From the NCBI GenBank assembly GCA_016790705.1, contig JAEUOT010000046.1, forward strand, positions 124,001-188,000: 64,000 nt of DNA, in the 5' to 3' direction. Of this stretch, positions 51,366 to 60,285 are shown piece after piece. The stretch's first letter is position 1. Each line of letters opens with the position of its first letter. The notes beneath the pieces were generated by a model that had not been told where the DNA came from, made no database searches, and was given only the letters and a program-made list of their open reading frames with translations. Source of the stretch: Hydrogenophaga sp. (GTDB lineage: Bacteria; Pseudomonadota; Gammaproteobacteria; Burkholderiales; Burkholderiaceae_C). The position numbers were made by a program, and so were the translations under genes.

Positions 51366-51842
51366 TCAGCCCCGCTGCATCTGGCGCAGCATCTCCAGCA
51401 CCCGCGCGCGGCTGCGTTCGAATTCGGTGTTGAGCAGGGTGCTGGCCAGGTCCATGCGCTGGTTGCGCGAGTGCTCCAGCGCCTCCCGGGCCAGCTCATG
51501 GAAGCGCCGGTGCTCCTGCTGCAAAGCGAGAAAGTGCGGGTGCTGACCGACCGGGCGCTGAGCCATCTTGTGCAGCCACTGTCCCAGGGCGCTGTTGTCG
51601 GCGTCGGGCAGCGGGGTCTGGTGTTGCGCCTGTGACGCGTCGACCGAGAGATGTTCGTTGAACAGCACGCACCATTCCAGATGGTGGATCACCGCAGCCT
51701 GCAGGTCCAGGCGGTCCAGCCGGGGCATGCGGTCGGGAGACGTCTGCCCGGCTGGCTCAGGGGCCACCGGGGCTGGGTCGACCGAAGGCCTCGGGCGTTG
51801 GCGGGACCAGGGGAGTCGGTCCAGCAGTCGTTGCAGGTTCAT
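51366..51842 (-). CDS. CZB-domain (chemoreceptor zinc-binding type) protein
   Basis: A 158-residue soluble protein with a Pro-rich N-terminus and a CZB-like four-helix domain (about residues 45-155): AVIHHLEWCVLFNEHL, ALGQWLHKM and the HRRFH pair. In this family zinc is held by three His and one Cys, the Cys falling in a C-x-L-G-x-W motif. Here the motif reads SALGQW, so the Cys is replaced by Ser; zinc binding may be changed. No receptor or cyclase domain is fused. Stand-alone CZB proteins are thought to sense zinc or redox state. Confidence 0.7.
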   Translation of the reverse strand: MNLQRLLDRLPWSRQRPRPSVDPAPVAPEPAGQTSPDRMPRLDRLDLQAAVIHHLEWCVLFNEHLSVDASQAQHQTPLPDADNSALGQWLHKMAQRPVGQHPHFLALQQEHRRFHELAREALEHSRNQRMDLASTLLNTEFERSRARVLEMLRQMQRG

Positions 51843-51980
51843 GAAAATCGGTACCGGGACGTGGTCGGCGTCACCGCCGGCTCAAGCGGACATCAGCATA
51901 GGCGCTCGCTCAGGAAATGCCGAGCAGGTACCGGGCCAAAGGATACTGAGAACCGTATTGTGTGCATCTCAGCATCGGAG

Positions 51981-51998
51981 ACGTGACGAATGTCACGT
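51981..51998. repeat. Perfect hairpin upstream of the CZB gene
   Basis: ACGTGAC-GAAT-GTCACGT is an exact 7-base-pair inverted repeat in the 174-base gap between the CZB and DNA repair-like genes. It could end the repair-like transcript or be an operator for the CZB gene (both minus strand). There is no T run on the minus strand, so a terminator role is doubtful. The rest of the gap (51843-51980) holds the CZB promoter region with no box I can assign. Confidence 0.5.
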
Positions 51999-52016
51999 GT
52001 TTATGAGGTCGAAAGT

Positions 52017-53171
52017 TTACTCTGTCAGCATGAACTCGGCGCTGGCACAGGTCTGGCCGTTGATCTGGATGTCGATCCGGTGACGCCCCGGGTACAGGGT
52101 GCGGGTGGTGACCGGGCGCAGGCTGTGTCTGCGGTCCAGGGCTCTTGATTCGCCGGGTGCCAGCTCGAGTTTCCAGCCCTTGAACACCTTGGGACGCGTG
52201 CTGCCGTTGGCGCGCACGAGGTGGACGGCGTAATCGATCACCAGGGGCTGGGGCCGACGGCCGGTGGCCGTCAATTCGAGGTGCAGCCCGATGTCTTCAC
52301 CCACCGCCGCACTGCGGGCCGACAGCCGCATGCGGGCGGTGCCCTCGAAACCCTGCGCCAGGCCCCAGGCCGACAGCGTCGCCGCATGGCCCTGCTTGAT
52401 CAGGCTGCGGCTGGCATGGCGCAACAGCGCCTGGCGCGCCGGGCTGGCCCCGGCCAGGTGCTCGGACACCCAGGCGGCCACCCGCTCGGGGTGGTCCTTG
52501 GCGATGTCGTTGAGATGGTTGGCCACGCTGCGGCGCACATAGGCGCTGTCGTCGTCCTGCAGCGCACGCAGCAGCGGCAGGCTGGGCGAGGGATCGGCCA
52601 CCAGCGCCTGCAGCCGCAATCCCCAGGGCAGACGAGGACGTGAGCCCTCGCTGACGAGGCGTCTGACGTGCGCGCTCGGGTCGTCGACCCAACGCCGAAG
52701 AATGGGATAGACCCGGTCCGGGTGTTGCTGAATGAACGGACGGATCGCGAACTCGGCCGAAAAGCGCTGTGTCAACGCGTGCATGCAGTCCATCGCGCGG
52801 GGCACCTCGTCCATGCCGCGACGGGCCACGAACTCGGCCAGCGACCAGACCACCCAGCCGCGCAGGCCGTCGTCATCGGCTTCGCTGTCGCCGCTGGCCA
52901 GTCCCACCGGCTCGCCCTGCGTATCCAGCGGGGTCGGACTGGCCAGGCTGTGTTCGATGATCTGCGCCGCCCGAGAGAAATCGGGCGGCAAGGTGGCTTC
53001 CAGCGCGTCGGCGAGCAGCATCGCGCGCGCCTTGAATTCGAGCGCGTCCAGCCCGGCGGCGGCGTGCTGTTCGAAGCGCCGTCGGTCGAAGTCGGGCCAG
53101 ACACGGTGGAGGTGGTGTGCGGCCAGAGCGACCGTGCGGGCGTTGATGAGGTTCTTGAAGGCTTCGGCCAT
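52017..53171 (-). CDS. HEAT-repeat DNA alkylation repair-like protein
   Basis: A 384-residue protein with a helical HEAT-like region (about residues 1-260) like AlkC/AlkD glycosylases: NARTVALAAHHLHRVWPDFDRRRF, FAIRPFIQQHPDRVYPILRRWVDDPSAHVRRLVSEGSRPRLPW and DDDSAYVRRSVANHLNDIAKDHP. The block SEGSRPRLPW is characteristic of the AlkC type. The C-terminal 100 residues form a beta-rich domain of the kind reported in some AlkC proteins (immunoglobulin-like). It probably removes alkylated bases without base flipping. It precedes no operon partner. Confidence 0.83.
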   Translation of the reverse strand: MAEAFKNLINARTVALAAHHLHRVWPDFDRRRFEQHAAAGLDALEFKARAMLLADALEATLPPDFSRAAQIIEHSLASPTPLDTQGEPVGLASGDSEADDDGLRGWVVWSLAEFVARRGMDEVPRAMDCMHALTQRFSAEFAIRPFIQQHPDRVYPILRRWVDDPSAHVRRLVSEGSRPRLPWGLRLQALVADPSPSLPLLRALQDDDSAYVRRSVANHLNDIAKDHPERVAAWVSEHLAGASPARQALLRHASRSLIKQGHAATLSAWGLAQGFEGTARMRLSARSAAVGEDIGLHLELTATGRRPQPLVIDYAVHLVRANGSTRPKVFKGWKLELAPGESRALDRRHSLRPVTTRTLYPGRHRIDIQINGQTCASAEFMLTE

Positions 53172-53183
53172 GGGGCGATCTTG

Positions 53184-54065
53184 TCAGAACAGGCCGGGCA
53201 GCTCGCGCGCCAGGGCGTCGTAAACCGCGCGCACCCGGCGCACGCTGCGAATCTCGCGGTGCACCACCAGCCAGACTGGCAGCGCCGGCAGCGGCAGCTC
53301 GGGCAGCACCGCCTGCACCTGCGGGTCTTCGCGCAGCATGTAGCGCGCCACGAAACCGATGCCCATGCCCGCCCGCACCGCCGACCAGTAGGCGATCATG
53401 TCGTCGGTGCGCAGGGCGATGCGGTCCGGGTCGAGCGGGTGGCCCATGGTCGCGAAACCGCGCTCGATCTCACGGGCGCGGTCGTCGCCGACCAGTTCGT
53501 GGGAGAGCAGGTCGGTCGCCTGCTGCGGCGTGCCGTGGGCGCGCAGGTAGTCGCGGTGCGCGCAGGCGGTCAGTGCCACCTGGCCGATGCGCCGCGCCAC
53601 CAGCGAGCCCTGGGTGGGCCTGACCATGCGCACCGCGATGTCGGCCTCGCGCCGCATCAGGTCGCTGATCGCGTTGCTGGACACCAGCTCGATCTGCACC
53701 GCGGGCATCTCGCGCCGCAGACGGGTCAGCACCGGCGGCAGCAGCACGCAGGCCACCGGCTGGCTGGCAGACACGCGCACCGTGCCCGACAGCGCGGTCT
53801 GCGACTGCTGTGCGCCGCGCACCAGCGACTGCGCGCCTGTTTCCATCGCCAGCGCCGCATCGGCCAGTCGCCGCGCCGCCGCCGTGGGCACCAGGCCACG
53901 CGGTGTGCGTTCGAACAGCGGTGTGCCGAGCTGCGTTTCGAGCTGGGCGATGTGGCGGCCCACCGTCGGCTGGCTGATGCCCAGTTGGCGGGCGGCGCCC
54001 AGCAGGCTGCCCCGGGCGTGGGCGGCGAGGAAAGAAGGGATCAGCGCCCAGTTGAAGTCGGACAT
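53184..54065 (-). CDS. LysR-family transcriptional regulator
   Basis: A 293-residue LysR protein: helix-turn-helix within residues 1-60 (LIPSFLAAHARGSLLGAARQLGISQPTVGRHIAQLETQLG), then the effector domain from about residue 90 (GTVRVSASQPVACVLLPPVL). It is divergent from an epimerase-type gene with 71 bases between the start codons and most likely controls that gene. ATG 54065 begins the conserved domain. It follows close behind the repair-like gene's start on the minus strand but that gene is downstream of it, so read-through is possible. Confidence 0.88.
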   Translation of the reverse strand: MSDFNWALIPSFLAAHARGSLLGAARQLGISQPTVGRHIAQLETQLGTPLFERTPRGLVPTAAARRLADAALAMETGAQSLVRGAQQSQTALSGTVRVSASQPVACVLLPPVLTRLRREMPAVQIELVSSNAISDLMRREADIAVRMVRPTQGSLVARRIGQVALTACAHRDYLRAHGTPQQATDLLSHELVGDDRAREIERGFATMGHPLDPDRIALRTDDMIAYWSAVRAGMGIGFVARYMLREDPQVQAVLPELPLPALPVWLVVHREIRSVRRVRAVYDALARELPGLF

Positions 54066-54136
54066 ATTCAGGAATGCATAACAAAGCTGCACACCCGTCG
54101 ATTGTGTGACCGGCCTGCCGTTCCGACAATGGCCGC

Positions 54137-55072
54137 ATGAACACACCTTCCCGACACACCCTTCTCGGCGCCGGCGGCGTCATTGCCCGCGAACTGACCG
54201 ATGCGCTGCGGGCGCAGGGGGCGCATGTGCGCCTGGTCAGTCGCCGTGTCCACCCCGCACCGACGGGTGCCGAGCACGTGGTGGCCGATCTGCTCGATGC
54301 CGAGGCGGTGGACCGCGCGGTGGCTGGCAGCGATGTGGTGCACCTGGTGGCCGGGTTGCGCTACGACACCGCCGCCTGGCAATCGGAATGGCCGCGGGTG
54401 ATGGCCAACGCCATCGAGGCCTGTCTGCGTCACGGCGCACGGCTGGCGTTCTTCGACAACGTCTACGCCTACGGCCGTGTCGACGGCCCGATGACCGAAG
54501 ACACGCCGTTCAACCCGTGCAGCCGCAAGGGCGAGGTGCGCGCGGCGATCGCCACGAGCTTGCTGGACGCGATGCGTCGGGATGGTCTGCGGGCGCTGAT
54601 TGCCCGCTCGGCCGATTTCTACGGTCCAGGTGCGGGCAACAGCCTGATCGAAGCGGTGGTCATGGCGCGACTGCGGGCGGGCAAGACGCCGCAGTGGGTC
54701 GGCAACCCGAATGCCGTGCACAGCTTCACCTACACACCCGACGCGGGTGCCGCGCTGGCCCGGCTGGCGCTGGAGCCCTCGGCCTGGGGCCAGACCTGGC
54801 ACCTGCCCACGTCGCCGGAGGCGATGACCGGTGAGCGGCTGGTGCGGCTGGCCAACGAGCTGGCCGGGCGGCCGCACCGCATGCAGGTGGCGCCGCGCTG
54901 GCTGCTGCGGGCGATGGGCTGGTTCGTGCCCATCCTGCGCGAGAACGACGAGATGATGTACCAGTTCGAGCACGACTACCGCTTCGACAGCCGCAAGATC
55001 GAACGCGCATTCGGTCTGCGCTCGACCGGCTACCGCGAGGGCCTGCAGCGCACGCTGGCCTCAGCCGGCTGA
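54137..55072 (+). CDS. NAD-dependent epimerase/dehydratase (extended SDR) family protein
   Basis: A 311-residue Rossmann-fold protein. The N-terminal dinucleotide loop reads LLGAGGVIARELTDAL (GxGxxA instead of GxxGxxG), and DVVHLVAGL fits the extended or atypical SDR group. The usual YxxxK catalytic pair is not evident at its normal place: the region reads YAYGRVDGPMTEDTPFNPCSRKGEVR, so a different chemistry or a binding role is possible. Transcribed divergently from a LysR regulator. The 3' end overlaps cinA by 12 bases. Confidence 0.82.
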   Translation: MNTPSRHTLLGAGGVIARELTDALRAQGAHVRLVSRRVHPAPTGAEHVVADLLDAEAVDRAVAGSDVVHLVAGLRYDTAAWQSEWPRVMANAIEACLRHGARLAFFDNVYAYGRVDGPMTEDTPFNPCSRKGEVRAAIATSLLDAMRRDGLRALIARSADFYGPGAGNSLIEAVVMARLRAGKTPQWVGNPNAVHSFTYTPDAGAALARLALEPSAWGQTWHLPTSPEAMTGERLVRLANELAGRPHRMQVAPRWLLRAMGWFVPILRENDEMMYQFEHDYRFDSRKIERAFGLRSTGYREGLQRTLASAG

Positions 55073-55549
55073 AGCGATGCGCTTCAGCAGGCCAGTCAGT
55101 GCGTGGGCCACGGTCGCCTGGCGCACGGCCGCGCGGTCACCGTCGAAGCGCTGACGCTCGGTGAACACACCTTCGGGCGTGGCCCAGCCGAACCAGACCG
55201 TGCCGACCGGCTTGTCGGCGCTGCCGCCGGTGGGGCCGGCGATCCCGGTCACGGCGACCGACCAGTGGGCGTGGGCGTTGGCCACGGCGCCGGTCGCCAT
55301 CGCCCGCGCCACCGCCTCGCTGACCGCGCCGTGGTCGTGGATCAGCACCGCCGGCACGCCCAGCAGCTCGCTCTTGGCCGCGTTGGAGTAGGTCACGAAG
55401 CCGCGCTCGAACCAGTCGCTCGACCCGCTGAGCTCGGTGCAGGCGCCGGCGATCAGTCCGCCGGTGCAGCTCTCGGCGGTCGCCATCATCTGGCCGCGGG
55501 CCCGGAGCGCGTCGGCCAGCGCCGCCACCAATTCAGGAATTGTCGACAT
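55061..55549 (-). CDS. CinA-type nicotinamide-nucleotide amidohydrolase
   Basis: A 162-residue protein that is the C-terminal domain of the CinA family alone, also called PncC, which deamidates nicotinamide mononucleotide for NAD salvage. Signatures: MATAESCTGGLIAGACTELSGSSDWFERGFVTYSN and VAVTGIAGPTGGSADKPVGTVWFGW. ATG 55549 lies two bases after the pgpA stop, so the three genes thiL, pgpA and cinA form one operon, a common order in Burkholderiales. The longer CinA form with a mogA-like domain is not present. Confidence 0.92.
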   Translation of the reverse strand: MSTIPELVAALADALRARGQMMATAESCTGGLIAGACTELSGSSDWFERGFVTYSNAAKSELLGVPAVLIHDHGAVSEAVARAMATGAVANAHAHWSVAVTGIAGPTGGSADKPVGTVWFGWATPEGVFTERQRFDGDRAAVRQATVAHALTGLLKRIASAG

Positions 55550-55551
55550 GC

Positions 55552-56082
55552 TCAGAACCTCCAGATGGCGATGGCCAGCAAGGTGCAGAGCGCGGCCGCG
55601 AAGTCGTCGAGCAGGATGCCGAAGCCGCCGCGTGGCCCGAAGCCCTTGAAGGTCTTGTCGGCCCAGGCCATCGGCCCGACCTTGACCGCGTCGAACAGGC
55701 GGAACAGCGCAAAAGCCCCGAGCTGGCCCCAGAAGCTGGCGGGCGTGACCAGCCAGAGCACCAGCCAGAAGGCGACCACCTCGTCCCAGACGATGTGGCC
55801 GGAGTCGGCGATGCGCATGTGCTGCGCGGTCACCGTGCAGGCCCACCAGCCGATCAGGGTCGACACCGCGATCAGCGCCGCCCAGCGCAGGTCGCTCATG
55901 TGCGGCTGCAGGATCACGAAGGCCGCCCAGGCCCAGAGCGTGCCGACCGTGCCCGGGGCCGAACGGGCCAGACCGGAGCCGGCGCCCAGCGCGATGAAGT
56001 GCGCCGGATGGGCGAGCAGGAATTTCAGGGTGGGGCGCAGGACGACCGGGGGCGGGGCGTCGGCGCTCAGGGTCTCGGACAT
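55552..56082 (-). CDS. pgpA: Phosphatidylglycerophosphatase A
   Basis: A 176-residue membrane enzyme that removes phosphate from phosphatidylglycerol phosphate. The family signatures are present: GLARSAPGTVGTLWAW (near residue 35), DSGHIVWDEVVAFWLVLW (metal and catalytic region) and FRLFDAVKVGPMAWADKTFKGFGPRGGFGILLDDFAAAL. About four hydrophobic segments. ATG 56082 begins eight bases after the thiL stop, so they are translated from one message. Confidence 0.93.
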   Translation of the reverse strand: MSETLSADAPPPVVLRPTLKFLLAHPAHFIALGAGSGLARSAPGTVGTLWAWAAFVILQPHMSDLRWAALIAVSTLIGWWACTVTAQHMRIADSGHIVWDEVVAFWLVLWLVTPASFWGQLGAFALFRLFDAVKVGPMAWADKTFKGFGPRGGFGILLDDFAAALCTLLAIAIWRF

Positions 56083-56089
56083 GCGCCGA

Positions 56090-57073
56090 TTATGAAACCG
56101 GGTCCGAACCGGGGGCGAAGTGGTCCCAGCTGCGGGCGCGCAGGTCCTTGGGAAGTCCATCGGCACCCAGCAGTCGCAACCCGCGGTCTGCGGTGATCCG
56201 ACCGATGCGGTGCACGGGGGTGCCGCTGATTTCCGCCGCAGCCAGCACCGCCTGACGGACGTCCTGCGGGGCGGTGAACAGCAGCTCGTAGTCGTCGCCA
56301 CCCTGCAGCAGGCACTCCAGCCGATGCGTTTCGGACAATGCCTGCAAGGCGGGCGCGACCGGAAGGGCGGCCCGGTCGATCTCGGCGCCGACGCCACTGG
56401 CCGCCAGGATGTGGCCCAGGTCGCCTGCCAGCCCGTCGCTCAGGTCGATCGCCGCATGCGCCAGCCCGGCCAGCGCCATGCCCAGCGCCAGCCGGGGGGT
56501 GGGGCGCTCCAGCCGCTGCCGACAAAGCGCTTCGTCCCCGGTGGCGACCGTGGCCCAGGGCGTGCCGCGCAGCCGCTCCAGCGCCAGCCGTGCCTCGCCG
56601 GTGCAGCCGCTCAGCCAGAGGTCGTCGCCGGCTTTCGCCGCATCGCGTCGCAGCGCACGTTCCGGTGCGACCTCGCCGAACACCGTGATGCAGATGTTGA
56701 GCGGGCCGCGTGTCGTGTCGCCGCCGACCAGCGGGCAGGCGTGTGCGTCGGCCAGCGCGTGCAGACCGTCGGCGAAGGCTTTCAGCCAGGCGTCGTCGGC
56801 CGCTGGCAGCGACAGCGCCAGCGTGAAGCCCAACGGGCGGGCGCCCATGGCGGCCAGGTCGCTCAGGTTGACGGCCAGCGACTTGTGCCCCAGCGCTGCA
56901 GGATCGACATCGGGGAAGAAGTGACGTCCCTCGACCAGCATGTCGCTGGAGATGGCCAGTTGCAGGCCGGGCGACGGTCGGAGCAGGGCGCAGTCGTCGC
57001 CGATGCCCAGTGCCACGCTCGGGCCGGTCTGGCCGCGCGCGAAGTGGCGGCGGATCAGCTCAAACTCACCCAC
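56090..57073 (-). CDS. thiL: Thiamine-monophosphate kinase
   Basis: A 327-residue enzyme that makes thiamine diphosphate from thiamine monophosphate with ATP. Signatures: FELIRRHFARGQTGPSVALGIGDDCALLRP at the N-terminus, SDMLVEGRHFFPDVDPAALGHKSLAVNLSDLAAMGARPLGFTLALSLP and VGGDTTRGPLNICITVFGE, all metal/ATP-binding blocks of the PurM-like fold. Its start overlaps the end of the Gcr-type gene by eight bases. Operon with pgpA and cinA. Confidence 0.95.
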   Translation of the reverse strand: MGEFELIRRHFARGQTGPSVALGIGDDCALLRPSPGLQLAISSDMLVEGRHFFPDVDPAALGHKSLAVNLSDLAAMGARPLGFTLALSLPAADDAWLKAFADGLHALADAHACPLVGGDTTRGPLNICITVFGEVAPERALRRDAAKAGDDLWLSGCTGEARLALERLRGTPWATVATGDEALCRQRLERPTPRLALGMALAGLAHAAIDLSDGLAGDLGHILAASGVGAEIDRAALPVAPALQALSETHRLECLLQGGDDYELLFTAPQDVRQAVLAAAEISGTPVHRIGRITADRGLRLLGADGLPKDLRARSWDHFAPGSDPVS

Positions 57074-59105
57074 GCGATGCGTCTCCCTCGCCGCCGTCGA
57101 TATTCAGATCGTCGACGCTGTGGTCGGGCGGCGTCTCCTCGCCCGGACGCGGCGGCAGCAGGAAGCTCAGTGGTGCGTGCCGCAGGCGGTGGCGGATGGC
57201 GGCGGAGATGCGGTGACGGCTGGCGTCGTTGATGGCCTGGGCACGCAGGGCCAGTCGGAACGCCAGGTAGAAGCTCACCGCCAGGTTCAGCGGGCCGACC
57301 ACCACCACGCCTGCGACTGCCCACCAGAATTCGGGATCGCGCAGCACCTCGGTGCCCAGCGACATGGCGGCGGCGGCCATCTGCCCCGCCGACAGCGTGA
57401 CGTGGCGCACCTGCAGGTTCAGGCCGAAGAACTCGGCGAACGCCGGCACGATGCCCAGCATCAGGCCCAGCGAGATGTTGGCGGCGAGGCCGGAGATGTT
57501 GTGGCGCAGGAAGCTGGCCCAGCGGTCGGCGCGCTCGCGGCCCAGCCAGGCGCGCCAGCGCGGGTTGTGGCGGATCGCCGAGTCCAGCCGGTGGAACACG
57601 AACCAGTTTTCGACCCAGCCGGCGATGATGCTGGAGGCGAACAGCAGCACGCCGGTGAAGGCCGCGAACAGGGCGGTCGGCCCCAGCAGGTGCATGTCGT
57701 GCAGCACGTGCTTGGCCTTGTCGGCGTCGATCATGGGCGCGCCGTTGAACTGGCTGAGCAGCGCGCTGATCAGCATCACGACCGGAATCACCAGCCCGAC
57801 GTTGCCCAGGATCGCCGCGATCTGCGAGCGCAGCAGGTTGGCCACCTCGTCGACGAAGCGCCGCACCGCGCCAGGCTGGCGGATGTCGCGCAGCTTGGCG
57901 ACCATGGCCGGGGCGGTGACCGCCGGCTGTTTGGTGGCGACGGTCCAGTGCAGCAGCTGCACCAGCACGAAGAAGAAGGCGTAGTTCAGGCCGGCAGCGA
58001 AGCCGTTCCAGAACAGCGACAGGCCCAGGCCGTAGAGCGCGAACTTGGCCCAGGTCGTGAGACCGATCAGCGCACCGCCACCGGCCGCCTTGCCCAGCAT
58101 CTGCCGGTACTCGGCGGCGTCGCGGGTGATGTAGTGCTCGCCGCTTTCGGCGCTGCGTTCGGCCACCTTGGCGGCGGTCAGGTGCGAGCTGCTGGCGATC
58201 AGCGCGCGCAGGCTGCGGTTGTCCTGTCCGACCTGGGCCAGGTCGGCGATCAGGGCGGCGGTCGCCCGCTCGGGCTGCTCGGATTGCAGGCAGTCGATCA
58301 GCGACTTGGCGCGCAGCACGCGCTCGCGCAACTGGCGCAGGCGGAACACGATGCCGACCGAGACGCCATGGGCGTCCAGGTGCGCATAGACGGTGTAGGC
58401 CGCGTGTCGGCAGGCGTCGAGCTGGCTGCGCAGGGTGTTCGCTGCGGTCAGCGCCTCCGGGCTGCGGGCGCCATGCGAGAGCACCGCGTCGCGCAGGTTC
58501 TCCATGTCGACCGGCAACTGGTGGAAGGTGCGCTCGGCCTTGGCGCTGTCGGACATGCGCACCCGGATCTCGGCCGCGTAGCCGGTCGCGGTGATCTGGC
58601 CGACGCTGAACACCAGCGCGTCGAGCAGCGCGCGTTCCCACAGCCCGGCCGTGGCCGCCGGCCCGTCGTGCGGGAACAGCAGTTCGCGGATGCGCTGCAG
58701 CGTCTGGCTGTCCAGCGCGCGCAGCCAGCGCACATCCTCGGTCGTCGGCAGCAGCAGATCGAACAGCGCGCCCAGATCGGAGGTCTCCGGCGTGCCGGGC
58801 AGCAGCTTCTTGCGCACCCGATGGCCGAACTCGCTGAGGAAGGCCGTGCGCGGGGCAAAGCCGTGGTCGGCCAGCAGCGGGGCCACATCCACCGCGTCGG
58901 TGAAGCGCTGCCACCAGAGCCGCCAGCGCGCCAGCCACTCCGGCCGGGCCTGCACCGCATCCAGCAACAGGCGCACCCGGGCCACGCTGGTCTGGGGGTT
59001 GCGGTCGTCGCCGCGCACCCAGTGCAGCGTGTCGATCAGCCAGAGATGCCGCTCGGCCTGCGGGGCGTCGGGGTCCAGGTGGTCGAGCAGGTGGACCAGT
59101 TCCAT
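57066..59105 (-). CDS. Gcr-type 'site-specific recombinase' family membrane protein
   Basis: A 679-residue protein of the family annotated as site-specific recombinase (SpecificRecomb, Gcr). The first half (to about residue 340) is soluble and helical. The second half has about five to six membrane helices, such as [75 protein letters not shown] and [23 protein letters not shown]. No tyrosine or serine recombinase catalytic motif is seen, so the common name is doubtful. It lies between apaG and thiL in a minus-strand operon. Confidence 0.85.
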   Translation of the reverse strand: MELVHLLDHLDPDAPQAERHLWLIDTLHWVRGDDRNPQTSVARVRLLLDAVQARPEWLARWRLWWQRFTDAVDVAPLLADHGFAPRTAFLSEFGHRVRKKLLPGTPETSDLGALFDLLLPTTEDVRWLRALDSQTLQRIRELLFPHDGPAATAGLWERALLDALVFSVGQITATGYAAEIRVRMSDSAKAERTFHQLPVDMENLRDAVLSHGARSPEALTAANTLRSQLDACRHAAYTVYAHLDAHGVSVGIVFRLRQLRERVLRAKSLIDCLQSEQPERATAALIADLAQVGQDNRSLRALIASSSHLTAAKVAERSAESGEHYITRDAAEYRQMLGKAAGGGALIGLTTWAKFALYGLGLSLFWNGFAAGLNYAFFFVLVQLLHWTVATKQPAVTAPAMVAKLRDIRQPGAVRRFVDEVANLLRSQIAAILGNVGLVIPVVMLISALLSQFNGAPMIDADKAKHVLHDMHLLGPTALFAAFTGVLLFASSIIAGWVENWFVFHRLDSAIRHNPRWRAWLGRERADRWASFLRHNISGLAANISLGLMLGIVPAFAEFFGLNLQVRHVTLSAGQMAAAAMSLGTEVLRDPEFWWAVAGVVVVGPLNLAVSFYLAFRLALRAQAINDASRHRISAAIRHRLRHAPLSFLLPPRPGEETPPDHSVDDLNIDGGEGDASRG

Positions 59106-59127
59106 GCGGCGTGCGATGGTCGGGCCC

Positions 59128-59529
59128 TCAGTGCAGCACGCGCGGTGCCTGTTCGCCCCCACCGGTGGCGTCGGCCACCAGTGCGAATTCCGGCACCTCG
59201 GCCTCGAAGCGCTCGCCGTCTTCCGCCACGCAGAAATAGCTGCCGCGCATGCTGCCGGTGCGGGTGGCCAGCCGGGTGCCGCTGGTGTACTGGAACGACT
59301 CGCCGGGGCGCAGCAGCGGCTGGTTGCCCACCACGCCCAGGCCCTTGACCTCTTCGGTGTGGCCACGGGCGTCGTCGATGATCCAGTGGCGCGCGATCAG
59401 TTGGGCTGTCACGTCACCGCTGTTGGTGATCGTGATCGTGTAGGCGAAGGCATAGACGTCTTCGTCGGGAGACGATTGTTCGGCCAGGTACTGGGGCTCG
59501 ACCTCGCAGGTGAACTGGTATTTCGGCAT
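59128..59529 (-). CDS. apaG: ApaG protein
   Basis: A 133-residue protein of the ApaG family (fibronectin type III-like fold). Signatures: [72 protein letters not shown] and [14 protein letters not shown]. Its role is not settled; in enteric bacteria it is linked to cobalt and magnesium resistance and encoded near apaH. Start 59529 (MPKYQF) fits the family; 59538 is an alternative. First gene of the operon reaching to cinA; divergent from rpe. Confidence 0.92.
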   Translation of the reverse strand: MPKYQFTCEVEPQYLAEQSSPDEDVYAFAYTITITNSGDVTAQLIARHWIIDDARGHTEEVKGLGVVGNQPLLRPGESFQYTSGTRLATRTGSMRGSYFCVAEDGERFEAEVPEFALVADATGGGEQAPRVLH

Positions 59530-59607
59530 GCCGGGCATGTTACCGCGACGCAGCAAGTCCCCGCAGGCCCTGCGAAAATGCCGCCATCTGCCCATTTCTC
59601 CCACGAC

Positions 59608-60285
59608 ATGACCACCTACCGCATCGCCCCGTCCATCCTGTCCGCCGACTTTGCCCGCCTGGGCGAGGAGGTCCGCAACGTCGTCGCCGCCGGCGCCGAC
59701 TGGATCCATTTCGACGTGATGGACAACCACTACGTGCCCAACCTGACCTTCGGTCCCATGGTCTGCCAGGCGCTCAAGCCGCACGCGAAAAAGCCCGACG
59801 GCACGCCGGTGCCGATCGACGTGCACCTGATGATTCAGCCGGTGGACACCCTGGCCGGCGCCTTCATCGACGCCGGGGCCGACCTGGTGAGCTTCCATCC
59901 CGATGCGTCCGCCCACCTGCACCGCAGCGTGCAGGCCATCAAGGCCAAGGGCTGCAAGGCCGGCCTGACCTTCAACCCGGCGCATCCGCTGGACGTGCTG
60001 GACTGGGTGATCGAGGACATCGACCTGATCCTGATCATGAGCGTCAACCCCGGCTTCGGCGGCCAGAGCTTCATCGACTCGGCCCTGCGCAAGATCGAAC
60101 AGGCCCGAAAGCGCATCGAGGCCTCAGGCAAGGACATCCGCCTGGAAGTGGACGGCGGCATCAAGGCCGACAACATCCGCCGCGTGGCCGACGCGGGCGC
60201 CGACACCTTCGTGGCCGGTAGCGCGATCTTCGGCAAGCCGGATTACAAGGCCGTCATCGACGACATGCGCAAGGCGCTGGCCTGA
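59608..60285 (+). CDS. rpe: Ribulose-phosphate 3-epimerase
   Basis: A 225-residue TIM-barrel enzyme that interconverts ribulose 5-phosphate and xylulose 5-phosphate. Signatures: [38 protein letters not shown] (metal and catalytic Asp), [18 protein letters not shown] and [11 protein letters not shown]. The stop overlaps the gph start (TGATG), and the trp genes follow, a usual order in Burkholderiales and other proteobacteria. Confidence 0.97.
   Translation: MTTYRIAPSILSADFARLGEEVRNVVAAGADWIHFDVMDNHYVPNLTFGPMVCQALKPHAKKPDGTPVPIDVHLMIQPVDTLAGAFIDAGADLVSFHPDASAHLHRSVQAIKAKGCKAGLTFNPAHPLDVLDWVIEDIDLILIMSVNPGFGGQSFIDSALRKIEQARKRIEASGKDIRLEVDGGIKADNIRRVADAGADTFVAGSAIFGKPDYKAVIDDMRKALA

Noticed and set aside
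57066-59105. Integrase or mobile element marker
   Set aside because: The family label says recombinase, but the gene is in a conserved housekeeping operon and has no recombinase motif or flanking repeats.
56940-59348. Open frame of about 800 codons on the plus strand
   Set aside because: Antisense to the Gcr-type gene and parts of thiL and apaG; no family resemblance and no ribosome site.
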